From NCBI RefSeq assembly GCF_019669085.1, contig NZ_AP024401.1, positions 744,001-808,000 on the forward strand: a stretch of 64,000 nucleotides of DNA, written 5' to 3'. The notes beneath the pieces were generated by a model. It did not search any database and had not been told where the DNA came from. It worked only from the letters and a program-made list of their open reading frames with translations. Of the stretch, positions 47,293 through 55,454 are shown piece by piece. The stretch comes from Borrelia sp. HM. GTDB taxonomy: Bacteria; Spirochaetota; Spirochaetia; Borreliales; Borreliaceae. Numbering within the stretch: position 1 is the stretch's first letter; each line of letters starts with the position of its first letter. A program made the position numbers and the translations under genes.

Positions 47293-49941
47293 ATGAGAGT
47301 AATAAGATTAGTTTTTGCTTCTTTATTTATATTTTTGAATGTTTTTCCTTTTCAGGCTAGAGAAGTTGATAAAAAAAAATTGAAAGATTTTATTAATATG
47401 GATCTTGAATTTGTGAATTATAGAGGTCCTTATGATTCTACAGATACGTATCAACAAATAGTAGGTATTGGTGAATTTTTAGCTAAAAATTTAATTAATA
47501 ATAAGTCTAATTATTATAAAAGATATTATCTTAATAGATATGTTGATAATAGTGATGATAAAAGTAGTACAGATGTTTTTCTTATTGGTGCTAGTTCTTC
47601 TCTTGATAGTATCTTAAATCTTAGAAGAATATTGACTGGATATTTGATAGAAGCTTTTGGTTACAGTAGAGAAAGTGCAGCTTTATTGGCTAAAGCTATT
47701 ACAATATCTAATGCTGTTTATCGTGGTGATTTGAATTATTATAGTGATGCTTATATTCAGCCTGCACTTGAAGGTATAAGTAAAGAGAATGTAGGATTAT
47801 CAAGAGTTTATAGCCAGTGGGCTGGAAAAACTTGTATTTTTATTCCGCTTAAGAGAGATATTTTATCAGGTAGCATTGAGACAGATGTTGATCTTGATAA
47901 ACTAGTTACGGATAAGGTATTAGGGGCGCTTTTAAATGAAAATGAGGAAGTTCAAACAGATTTTGCAAGAGAGCTTACTGATGTTCAGGATGAAATGCGC
48001 GATGTTGATCAAGATAAGGTAGATATTGAATCTGATGCTTTGAAAAGTATTAGTGATGAGTTAAATAAGACTATTGATAACTTAAGGGAACAACTTGAGA
48101 GAGCTACTGATGATTTTGAGAAAGAAAGGATTAAGAAACAAATTGATGATAAAGTAGTTGGGAGAGATGTTTTAAAGAATAAAGAAAGTGGACTTGAAAA
48201 ATCTCAAAAGAAATTAGATAACTCTCAGAGTAAATTAGATAAGCAAAGAGATGCAGTTAAGAATAAACTACAAGAAAAAATTGATCAAGCAAACAAAGAT
48301 AAGAATTTGCCAAAACCTGGAGATATAAGTTCTCCAAAAGTAGATGAGAAATTACAGTTAACTGAAGCTATTGAAGACTTGAAAGAGCAACTTGAGAGAG
48401 CTACTGATGATGTTGAGAAGGAAAGGATTAAGAAACAAATTGATGATAAAGTAGTTAGGAGAGATGTTTTAAAGAATAAAGAAAGTGGACTTGAAAAATC
48501 TCAAAAGAAATTAGATAACTCTCAGAGTAAATTAGATAAGCAAAGAGATGTAGCTAAGAATAAATTACAGGAAAAAATTGGTCAAGAAAACAAAGATAAG
48601 AATTTGCCAAAACCTGGAGATATAAGTTCTTTAAAAGTAGATGAGAAATTACAGTTAACTGAAGCTATTGAAGATTTGAAAAAGCAACTTGAGAAAGCTA
48701 CTGATGATGTTGAGAAGGAAAGGATTAAGAAACAAATTGATGATAAAGTAGTTGGGAGAGATGTTTTAAAGAATAAAGAAAATGTACTTGAAAAATCTCA
48801 AAAGAAATTAGATAACTCTCAGAGTAAATTAGATAAGCAAAGAGATGTAGCTAAGAATAAATTACAAGAAAAAATTGATCAAGAAAACAAAGATAAGAAT
48901 TTGCCAAAACCTGGAGATATAAGTTCTTTAAAAGTAGATGAGAAATTACAGTTAACTGAAGCTATTGAAGACTTAAAAGAGCAACTTGAGAAAGCTACTG
49001 ATGATGTTGAGAAGGAAAGGATTAAGAAACAAATTGATGATAAAGTAGTTAGGAGAGATGTTTTAAAGAATAAAGAAAGTGGACTTGAAAAATCTCAAAA
49101 GAAATTAGATAACTCTCAGAGTAAATTAGATAAGCAAAGAGATGTAGCTAAGAATAAATTACAAGAAAAAATTGGTCAAGAAAACAAAGATAAGAATTTG
49201 CCAAAACCTGGAGATATAAGTTCTTTAAAAGTAGATGAGAAATTACAGTTAACTGAAGCTATTGAAGATTTGAAAAAGCAACTTGAGAAAGCTACTGATG
49301 ATGTTGAGAAGGAAAGGATTAAGAAACAAATTGATGATAATATGGTTAAAAGGGAAAATTTAGGGAATAGACCTTTAAATTCTAAAATGCAACTTGCTCA
49401 ATCAGTTCATCCAAAAAATATAAGTAAATTGCCTCTTAATAATGCGAATCATAAGCATAAGTCTGTTTTCTTAGAGATTATTAATCCCAATACTAATTTG
49501 GGAGTTCTTAGATTGATTGATGCAGATGAAAATAAAGTAAAAGAGGCTTCTCAATATGGTATTAGAAGATATGGTATTTATGAGCGAGATAATGATTTTG
49601 TAGCTATAAGACTTTGTTCGGGTGTTGCAAAGCTTCAGTTGATTAGTAAGTCAGAAAATTTAGAAGTTAAATCTCAAGCAAAGTTTGATTTAAATAGAAA
49701 TTCTTCTCTTTTTGTTGATTCGAAAATGATTTTAGTGGTTGTTAAGGATAATAATATGTGGAAATTGGCAAAATTTGCTCCAAATGATTTGAATAAATTT
49801 GTGCTATCAGAGGATGAAATTTTTCCATTTACAAGTTTTACTGTTGATGAAAAATATGTTTATTTGCAAGATGCATCTAAGAATATTATTACTTTAGATT
49901 TAAATACTCTTAAAAAGATATTTGAATCTAAAGATACTTAA
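47293..49941 (+). CDS. P83/100 antigen with expanded coiled-coil repeats
   Basis: This is the chromosomal P83/100 (p93) antigen used in borreliosis serology (BB_0744 in B. burgdorferi). A signal peptide spans about residues 1-22. A conserved N-terminal domain follows to about residue 240, including RVYSQWAGKTCIFIPLKRD. From residue 257 there are four 99-residue charged coiled-coil repeats plus a partial fifth. The C-terminal domain (about 705-882) is beta-rich. At 882 residues it is larger than the roughly 700 I recall for B. burgdorferi, and the repeats account for the difference. Function in the cell is unknown. Confidence 0.93.
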   Translation: MRVIRLVFASLFIFLNVFPFQAREVDKKKLKDFINMDLEFVNYRGPYDSTDTYQQIVGIGEFLAKNLINNKSNYYKRYYLNRYVDNSDDKSSTDVFLIGASSSLDSILNLRRILTGYLIEAFGYSRESAALLAKAITISNAVYRGDLNYYSDAYIQPALEGISKENVGLSRVYSQWAGKTCIFIPLKRDILSGSIETDVDLDKLVTDKVLGALLNENEEVQTDFARELTDVQDEMRDVDQDKVDIESDALKSISDELNKTIDNLREQLERATDDFEKERIKKQIDDKVVGRDVLKNKESGLEKSQKKLDNSQSKLDKQRDAVKNKLQEKIDQANKDKNLPKPGDISSPKVDEKLQLTEAIEDLKEQLERATDDVEKERIKKQIDDKVVRRDVLKNKESGLEKSQKKLDNSQSKLDKQRDVAKNKLQEKIGQENKDKNLPKPGDISSLKVDEKLQLTEAIEDLKKQLEKATDDVEKERIKKQIDDKVVGRDVLKNKENVLEKSQKKLDNSQSKLDKQRDVAKNKLQEKIDQENKDKNLPKPGDISSLKVDEKLQLTEAIEDLKEQLEKATDDVEKERIKKQIDDKVVRRDVLKNKESGLEKSQKKLDNSQSKLDKQRDVAKNKLQEKIGQENKDKNLPKPGDISSLKVDEKLQLTEAIEDLKKQLEKATDDVEKERIKKQIDDNMVKRENLGNRPLNSKMQLAQSVHPKNISKLPLNNANHKHKSVFLEIINPNTNLGVLRLIDADENKVKEASQYGIRRYGIYERDNDFVAIRLCSGVAKLQLISKSENLEVKSQAKFDLNRNSSLFVDSKMILVVVKDNNMWKLAKFAPNDLNKFVLSEDEIFPFTSFTVDEKYVYLQDASKNIITLDLNTLKKIFESKDT
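48061..49340 (+). repeat. In-frame 297-bp tandem repeats in p83/100
   Basis: Four full units at 48061-48357, 48358-48654, 48655-48951 and 48952-49248, plus about 90 bases of a fifth, each encoding 99 residues (LTEAIEDLK...PKPGDISS...KVDEKLQ). Units 2 and 4 share VVRRDVL and KIGQEN; units 1 and 3 share VVGRDVL and KIDQ. This alternation suggests a duplicated two-unit (594 bp) block. Confidence 0.95.
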
Positions 49942-50018
49942 ATATCTTGAATTGATGCCAAGGAAATAGGAAATATTTGAAAAATGCTTTGGCTTACTGC
50001 TATTTTATCAGGACAATA

Positions 50019-50091
50019 TCGGGACAGTGAGATTCGAACTCACGATCCCCTGCTCCCAAAGCAGGTGCCTTAGCCACTAGGCCATGTCCCG
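50019..50091 (-). tRNA. tRNA-Pro (anticodon TGG)
   Basis: On the minus strand the acceptor stem is CGGGACA/TGTCCCG, the anticodon arm CCTGC-TTTGGGA-GCAGG gives TGG, and the T arm is GTGAG-TTCGAAT-CTCAC. The discriminator is A; the next bases are TAT, so CCA is not encoded. It lies ten bases downstream of tRNA-Arg in the same transcript. Confidence 0.96.
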
Positions 50092-50101
50092 AATAAATAA
50101 T

Positions 50102-50175
50102 CGCGCCAATTAGGACTCGAACCTAAAACCTACAGATTAGAAGTCTGTTGCTCTATCCAATTGAGCTATTAGCGC
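50102..50175 (-). tRNA. tRNA-Arg (anticodon TCT)
   Basis: On the minus strand the acceptor stem GCGCTAA pairs with TTGGCGC, including one G-T pair. The anticodon arm ACAGA-CTTCTAA-TCTGT gives TCT, and the T arm is TTAGG-TTCGAGT-CCTAA. The discriminator is G and CCA is not encoded. It reads AGA, the main Arg codon in this AT-rich genome. Confidence 0.96.
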
Positions 50176-50192
50176 TTTTAAGCCTAAAATTG

Positions 50193-50221
50193 AGTATATC
50201 ATGTTGAAAAATCCTTGTCAA
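50193..50221 (-). promoter_or_regulatory. Strong promoter for tRNA-Arg/tRNA-Pro
   Basis: On the minus strand: TTGACA (50221-50216), a 17-base spacer and TATACT (50198-50193). The start point would be about ten bases before tRNA-Arg. Confidence 0.8.
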
Positions 50222-50278
50222 TAAAAATGATTATTACTTATATTTTATTAGAATTATAATATGGTTTATAATTATTTT

Positions 50279-50896
50279 ATGCTTGATATTGACTTAATTG
50301 TAGATGAAACTTTATCTAGATATCCATATGTTAAACCTTTTTTAACTTTTAAAAATAATTATGAACTTTTAATAATGGTAATTTTAAGTGCAAGGACAAC
50401 TGATAATATGGTGAATAAAACTGTACCTGAACTTTTTCAAAGATACAGAGATTTTAAAAGTTTAGCCAATGCTGATTTGATGGATGTTAAGAGATTAATT
50501 TATAAATTAGGGTTTTATTTAAATAAATCTAAAAATATTATTAATTGCTCACGAATGATTTTAGAAAATTTTAAAGGTATTATTCCTGATAATATTGTTG
50601 ATCTTGTATCTTTGCCAGGGGTAGGTAGGAAAACAGCTAATGTTATTCTTGGAGTTATTTATGACAAGCCTGCTATAATTGTAGATACTCATTTTAGCAG
50701 GGTTGTAATGAGACATGGAATTACAATTGAGAAAACACCTTTAAAAATTGAATTAGATTTAAAGCAGAAAATATCTCCTGATAAACAATATAGATTTTCT
50801 ATGGCTATTAATAAGCATGGAAGAGATATTTGTACGTCACGCAATAAGACCTGTAATGATTGTTTTTTAAACAAATTTGTACCCAGAGTTATTTAA
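50279..50896 (+). CDS. nth: Endonuclease III (Nth) with an incomplete Fe-S cysteine motif
   Basis: Nth is a DNA glycosylase/AP lyase for oxidised pyrimidines. The helix-hairpin-helix LPGVGRKTANVILG holds the catalytic Lys, and the catalytic Asp is in IIVDTHFSRVV. The C-terminal Fe-S loop should be C-x6-C-x2-C-x5-C. Here C185, C192 and C195 are present but the fourth position is V201 (codon GTA). I chose ATG 50279, because TATAAT directly abuts the earlier ATG at 50261 and would place the transcript start after it. About 205 residues is normal. Confidence 0.92.
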   Translation: MLDIDLIVDETLSRYPYVKPFLTFKNNYELLIMVILSARTTDNMVNKTVPELFQRYRDFKSLANADLMDVKRLIYKLGFYLNKSKNIINCSRMILENFKGIIPDNIVDLVSLPGVGRKTANVILGVIYDKPAIIVDTHFSRVVMRHGITIEKTPLKIELDLKQKISPDKQYRFSMAINKHGRDICTSRNKTCNDCFLNKFVPRVI

Positions 50897-50907
50897 TTTT
50901 GACTTGC

Positions 50908-51762
50908 TCAGGAAATAAAAGGTTTTATATATTTTTTAAGTTTTAAGCTTATTGGTGTTAATATTATATTAATGGTGATTAATATGATTAATGGATTGCC
51001 CCATATCCAAAAATATTCTTTTCCCATTTCTATATATTGTAAAAGTTCTCCAAGGCTTGGATAAGAGCTTTTATCTGATTTTTGTAAGAAACTTACTATT
51101 TCAAAAGTAGTTAGACTTTTAGAAATTTGTAGAGGAATTATTGATGATATTGATGAAAAAACTTCTGGAAATATGTGATATATTATTATTCTAGATCGAC
51201 TTGCACCTATCGTTTTACTTGCTTTTACGTAATCAAGGTTTTTAATTATCAGTGTATTATTTCTTGCTATGAATGCAAATTTAATCCAGCCATGTATTAA
51301 TGCTAAAGTAACTGCGACTTCTAGTATACCGTAGGTTTTTTGCTTTGCAAAGTAGTAAAAAATTAGCATTAATATATAAGAAAATGGTATTGTTTGTAGT
51401 GATTCTATTAGTTTTGAGATGATCAAACAAGTTTTAAATTTTAAATTTCCTATTGTTATTCCTATAAATACTCCGATTATTGCAGAAATAGCTGCATAAC
51501 TAAATGATAGTAAAATAGAATTTCTAGTAGCAAGTATTAGTCTTGCTAGTATATCTCTTCCCATTTTATCTGTTCCTAGAGGATTTTTGTCTGTTGGTAG
51601 TTGGGGTAAATTATTGTTTTGTTGATTATATATTTTATTTGGATCTTTTTTATATATGGCTAATTGCGAATTTTCATTAATGAATTTAGGAGTTATGATT
51701 AAAACTAAAAAAAATATTCCTAGTAATATTATGGCCTGTGACTTTTTTAATTTAGGTATCAT
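50908..51762 (-). CDS. ABC transporter permease, OppC/DppC type
   Basis: A binding-protein-dependent permease with about five or six helices. The N-terminal region has DKNPLGTDKMGRDILARL, typical of OppC/DppC, and a degenerate EAA-type loop (KASKTIGASRSRIIIYHIFP) that contacts an ATPase. The start overlaps the stop of the OppB-type gene by four bases. No ATPase or substrate-binding protein gene lies next to it, so it must use subunits encoded elsewhere. Substrate unknown; peptides are typical. Confidence 0.85.
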   Translation of the reverse strand: MIPKLKKSQAIILLGIFFLVLIITPKFINENSQLAIYKKDPNKIYNQQNNNLPQLPTDKNPLGTDKMGRDILARLILATRNSILLSFSYAAISAIIGVFIGITIGNLKFKTCLIISKLIESLQTIPFSYILMLIFYYFAKQKTYGILEVAVTLALIHGWIKFAFIARNNTLIIKNLDYVKASKTIGASRSRIIIYHIFPEVFSSISSIIPLQISKSLTTFEIVSFLQKSDKSSYPSLGELLQYIEMGKEYFWIWGNPLIILITINIILTPISLKLKKYIKPFIS

Positions 51763-52709
51763 TCTAATATTCCTCTATAAGGATTAAGATTATGTATTAA
51801 GATATCACTTATGAAATTTGGTATAAGCATAATAAAAACCCCAACAAATAATAAATCTCTATAGACAATGTAATCATTATTTCTCATTGCATTGATTGTT
51901 AAAGCCCCAATTCCATCAATTCCAAACATTGTCTCAATAAAAAATGAACCAAAGAAAGCTGTAGAAAGAACAGATCTAAGGTGAGTAATGAGTGGAATTA
52001 GCGAGGGAATTAATGCATGTAATATTATTATTTTAAAATTATTTATTCCTCTTGATTTTGCAGCTGTTATATAGAATTCAGACAAATTTTTATCAAGAGA
52101 TTGTTTAAAAATAACAGCATTGAATATAAAAAAGGAAAAGAACCATGCAAATCCGCCTATTATTAAGTTTTTTGGATTTGTTTTTAGATAGTAAAGTAAA
52201 GAAGTTATTATTATGATCGTTAAATTTCTTGGTATTGAATGTAAAAATAGCAATGTATATTCTAAAATATTGTTTAATATTTTATTTTTGACGAATAAAG
52301 TCCAAACAAAAATGAACAAAATGGCTGTTGTGTAAGAGAGAATAATACCTGGGATTGATATTTTTAATGTATTCTTCATTTTGCTAAAAATTACACTTAT
52401 TGGTGATTCTCCTTTTATAAGTGCAGAGTTATAAGGCGTACCCCATATTAATCCTTTATATTTTGTTTGATAGACTATGTATAGACTACCTGCAATATGT
52501 TTTGCAAAATGATTTTTGCTCAAGGGTTTGTTTGGGTCAAAATCATATGCTAATCTATAGCTTTCAATACTTTTTATTATTCCAATATATTCCAAATAAT
52601 CTCTAAATATATTTTTTTGTATAAATGGGATATTAGAATGCTTATTGTCCGAAAACATATTGAGTAATGATATGCAAAGAAATGTTGATAGAATTGCATT
52701 AATTAACAT
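51759..52709 (-). CDS. ABC transporter permease, OppB/DppB type
   Basis: Partner of the OppC-type permease. The EAA-type loop is AAKSRGINNFKIIILHALIPSL, and FIETMFGIDGIGALTINAMRNNDY is a typical OppB C-terminal segment. About six helices and 316 residues fit. The N-terminal periplasmic region is longer and more divergent than in classical OppB. It follows the FtsB-like gene by 14 bases on the same strand. Confidence 0.85.
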   Translation of the reverse strand: MLINAILSTFLCISLLNMFSDNKHSNIPFIQKNIFRDYLEYIGIIKSIESYRLAYDFDPNKPLSKNHFAKHIAGSLYIVYQTKYKGLIWGTPYNSALIKGESPISVIFSKMKNTLKISIPGIILSYTTAILFIFVWTLFVKNKILNNILEYTLLFLHSIPRNLTIIIITSLLYYLKTNPKNLIIGGFAWFFSFFIFNAVIFKQSLDKNLSEFYITAAKSRGINNFKIIILHALIPSLIPLITHLRSVLSTAFFGSFFIETMFGIDGIGALTINAMRNNDYIVYRDLLFVGVFIMLIPNFISDILIHNLNPYRGILE

Positions 52710-52723
52710 GAATGATATATTTT

Positions 52724-53188
52724 TTAGAATAAATGTATTTGTGTGAATTTACCTCCATTTTTAATAATAGTTCTTTTATCAAAGTAACTTAATAAAAAAT
52801 AAAAAATGAGTGAAATTATTATTGAAAAGAAGTGAAAATTTTTAACTATGTTTTTATTTTCCACCTTATGTTCTATATTTAATATATTTCCTTGGTATAA
52901 ATTTTCATCTTCATCAAGACTTTTTATGATTATAGATTTTTTAGGATAGTACCCTATCTTACTTGCCTCTCTTAAGATTGCTGGTTTAGATATTTGCAAA
53001 GCAATATATTTTTTTTTTAGTGTTTTTTGTATTTCTTTTAGTTTTTCAATATGACTTTTCATTAAAGCTAGATTGTTATTTAGTTTCTTGTAGTTCACAA
53101 TTCCCATTTCTCCAAATATTGGTACAATTGTAAAATAACTTATTATTCCTATGTAAATGGATAATATAATTTTTTTTGTTAAAGCCAT
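52724..53188 (-). CDS. FtsB/DivIC-like membrane coiled-coil protein (putative septum protein)
   Basis: The first 90 residues have the FtsB/DivIC plan: a membrane helix (about 6-24), a coiled coil (about 32-68) and a short post-coil motif ILREASKIGYYPKKSIIIK. This resembles the ARELGYVxPGE-type motif that follows the coil in septum-formation initiators. Unusually, a second membrane helix follows at about 117-135. The 154-residue size is larger than FtsB. AAGGT precedes the ATG. It heads a run with two opp-type permeases. The division role is inferred from pattern only. Confidence 0.6.
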   Translation of the reverse strand: MALTKKIILSIYIGIISYFTIVPIFGEMGIVNYKKLNNNLALMKSHIEKLKEIQKTLKKKYIALQISKPAILREASKIGYYPKKSIIIKSLDEDENLYQGNILNIEHKVENKNIVKNFHFFSIIISLIFYFLLSYFDKRTIIKNGGKFTQIHLF

Positions 53189-53299
53189 ATTATCTTTACC
53201 TTGTAATTATATCTTTAATATATTATATTTACAATTATACACTTATACAAGTGTTTGGTTGTTTAAATATTGACTGATTAGATTTGGAGAAAATTTAAT

Positions 53300-54898
53300 A
53301 TGGCAAATCATAAAAAATCTTTTTTTATCGAGCAAGGACCTGAAGAAGTTGATTTCGATATGGACAGTGTATTTATACGCCAATCAGTTACTGAGAAAGT
53401 TGTTCATTTACATTCTAAAGAGATTAAAGATCTCTTAGGTGAGCAATTATTAAAACTTGATTATTCTTTAAAACAAAGACACGGAGAGTTAGTTGATTAT
53501 TTAAAAAAGGTTGAAGATCGTATTTCAAGAGTTGAAGATGAACTTCTTGGGCATAATTTTAGTTCTAGTTCTTTAGAATTTGATAATTCTAATTTCAAAA
53601 AAAAATCAACTGACTTTATAGTTGGTTCTCGTAATGATTCTAGCTTGAAATGTAATGAGTTTAGCGATTTAGTAAAAAAAGAAAATAATAATAATAATAA
53701 TAATAATTTGCCAAATGTTTCACTTGATCAAGAAGAGCTTGATGCTTTGCTTGGAGGGCTTAATGAAATTTCAATAAATGATGCCAAAGATAATAGAAAA
53801 AGTTTTGATAATAGTAATGCTTTGAAAAATGATTCAGATACGGATGTTTATTCTGAAAGAATTACTAGCAATGAGTCTAGTAATTTAGATGTAAGTCAAA
53901 ATTTATTTTCAGAATCAGAAAGTGATGTCAATAATGTTATTGGTGATTTATTAGATACAGAAAATGTAGGTTCTTTGAATGGTTTTGGTGTATCTGATGT
54001 TACTATTAATAGTAATGATGTTCAATCTAAGGATATGACGATAAAAGCACTTGGAGATGATAAAGCGTTAGAAAATATGCTTGTTGATATGGGTTCTGTT
54101 AGTGTTGATTCAGAAATTAATGATAATTCTCATTTAGATAATTTACCTCTTAGTGACAATTATTCAGATTTAATGACTTTACAGGAAGGAAGTGGTGTTT
54201 CGTGTGATGTTGAAGATAATTTAAAGAAAACTGATGATTATTTGAATAATGGTAACTTAATCAAGATTCAATCTTTAGATAAAGATTTATATGATATGAA
54301 TATTGAAGAGTCTAAGGAAAAGGATGACAAAGGAAATAATTTTAGTGAGATTGCTCTTCAGAAAATAAATAGTGTAAGTTCTGATTTGGATATGGCCTTA
54401 CATAAAGGGAGTGATAGTATTGATGATGATGGCTTAAATCAAAATCAGGAAATTGATAATGTTTCTTTTGCTTTAAACAAATTTGATAATTTTGAAGATG
54501 TGTTAAAGGCAGATTTAGAGTGTTTAGATTTACAAGGACATATTAAAGATCTTGAAGAGGAAAATCTTTATGATAATCATTTAGTAGATTCGGAAGAAAA
54601 ATTGGAACAGGATGAGAAATTAGATTCATCTTTTTTAAAAGAGCAAACCGAGGGTATGAAAAATGAGAATGTTGCTTTAGATTTTAGTTTTGCTGATGTT
54701 GAGACTATAATAAATAAGTTTAATGATAGTGATTATTTAAGTAAAATTAATTTAAGCAATGAAGAACGGGATGTGTTAGTTAAATTTATTAGTAAATTAG
54801 AAGAAGATATGGAATCTAAATCTGAATCCAATAATTTTACAATTAAGAAAGAATATGAAATTTTACAAAAAATTAAGCATTTATTAGTTAGAGAGTAG
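53300..54898 (+). CDS. Large acidic, probably disordered protein with a FliM-like SLDQEELDALL motif
   Basis: The N-terminal 85 residues are helical, including a probable coiled coil at about 50-82. The rest is rich in Asp, Glu, Ser and Asn and looks disordered, with a small helical region at the C-terminus. Residues 141-151 read SLDQEELDALL, close to the LSQxEIDALL motif at the start of FliM and FliN/FliY, which in FliM binds phospho-CheY. It follows an eight-Asn tract coded by eight AAT codons. No signal peptide is seen. The function is unknown. A membrane protein gene follows. Confidence 0.75.
   Translation: MANHKKSFFIEQGPEEVDFDMDSVFIRQSVTEKVVHLHSKEIKDLLGEQLLKLDYSLKQRHGELVDYLKKVEDRISRVEDELLGHNFSSSSLEFDNSNFKKKSTDFIVGSRNDSSLKCNEFSDLVKKENNNNNNNNLPNVSLDQEELDALLGGLNEISINDAKDNRKSFDNSNALKNDSDTDVYSERITSNESSNLDVSQNLFSESESDVNNVIGDLLDTENVGSLNGFGVSDVTINSNDVQSKDMTIKALGDDKALENMLVDMGSVSVDSEINDNSHLDNLPLSDNYSDLMTLQEGSGVSCDVEDNLKKTDDYLNNGNLIKIQSLDKDLYDMNIEESKEKDDKGNNFSEIALQKINSVSSDLDMALHKGSDSIDDDGLNQNQEIDNVSFALNKFDNFEDVLKADLECLDLQGHIKDLEEENLYDNHLVDSEEKLEQDEKLDSSFLKEQTEGMKNENVALDFSFADVETIINKFNDSDYLSKINLSNEERDVLVKFISKLEEDMESKSESNNFTIKKEYEILQKIKHLLVRE
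53684..53707 (+). repeat. (AAT)8 trinucleotide repeat
   Basis: Eight AAT codons encode poly-Asn at residues 129-136 of the acidic protein. Copy-number changes would alter length without shifting frame. Confidence 0.9.
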
Positions 54899-54953
54899 AA
54901 ATATCTACTTAATTAGATACTATTTTTTATTTTTTATTGCTTCAATTTTATTT

Positions 54954-55454
54954 TTGTTTTTAACTTTTTTTTATTTTATTAATAAATTTTTAAACCAAGT
55001 TGAGTTTGATCTTAATAATTTAGTAGATGATATAAAGTCATATAATATAAATTTTTTTAGAGATTTAAATCTAGAATATTATTTTGAACAGACTTTATTT
55101 AAGGATGATTTGGTTAATTCTTATTATTTACTTTCATCAGTTGATGGGATATTAGTTTATAAATCAAAAGATAATTCTATTTATAAACTAAAAGATAAGT
55201 TAGAATCAACTTCTTTTAAGAGTAGTGGCTTTATAAAAAAGGTTAAAATTAATTTTGAATTAAGTGATGATGTTCTTATTAGTTTAGTTATATATTACAA
55301 TATCCTGCCAAAAAGCAGGATACTTTACATTTTATTTTCGTATCTTTTTTTAATGTCTTTTTTTTATTTTTGTTTTTCTATATTCATTATATATCGCATA
55401 CATATAGATCTTAATGGTGGTGCTCATTGTTTTCTTGTAGATGATCTTCATTAG
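54954..55454 (+). CDS. Small membrane protein with uncertain start
   Basis: The protein has a membrane helix near the N-terminus and another near the C-terminus (about residues 123-148), with a polar middle domain of about 100 residues. The first usable start is TTG at 54954, but it would cut the first helix. The frame is open back to 54888 and encodes a full helix (IRYYFLFFIASILFLFL), yet contains no ATG, GTG or other TTG. ATT at 54912 or 54936 is a possible rare start. Its 3' end overlaps the convergent DUF4340 gene by 44 bases. Confidence 0.6.
   Translation: MFLTFFYFINKFLNQVEFDLNNLVDDIKSYNINFFRDLNLEYYFEQTLFKDDLVNSYYLLSSVDGILVYKSKDNSIYKLKDKLESTSFKSSGFIKKVKINFELSDDVLISLVIYYNILPKSRILYILFSYLFLMSFFYFCFSIFIIYRIHIDLNGGAHCFLVDDLH

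Noticed and set aside
48061-49340. Regular repeats considered as a CRISPR array or recombination cassette
   Set aside because: Units are contiguous 297-bp coding repeats without spacers and stay in frame within P83/100.
49957-49996. Possible hairpin (GCCAAGG / CTTTGGC) after p83/100
   Set aside because: Loop of more than 20 bases, one wobble pair and no U-tract; too weak for a terminator call.
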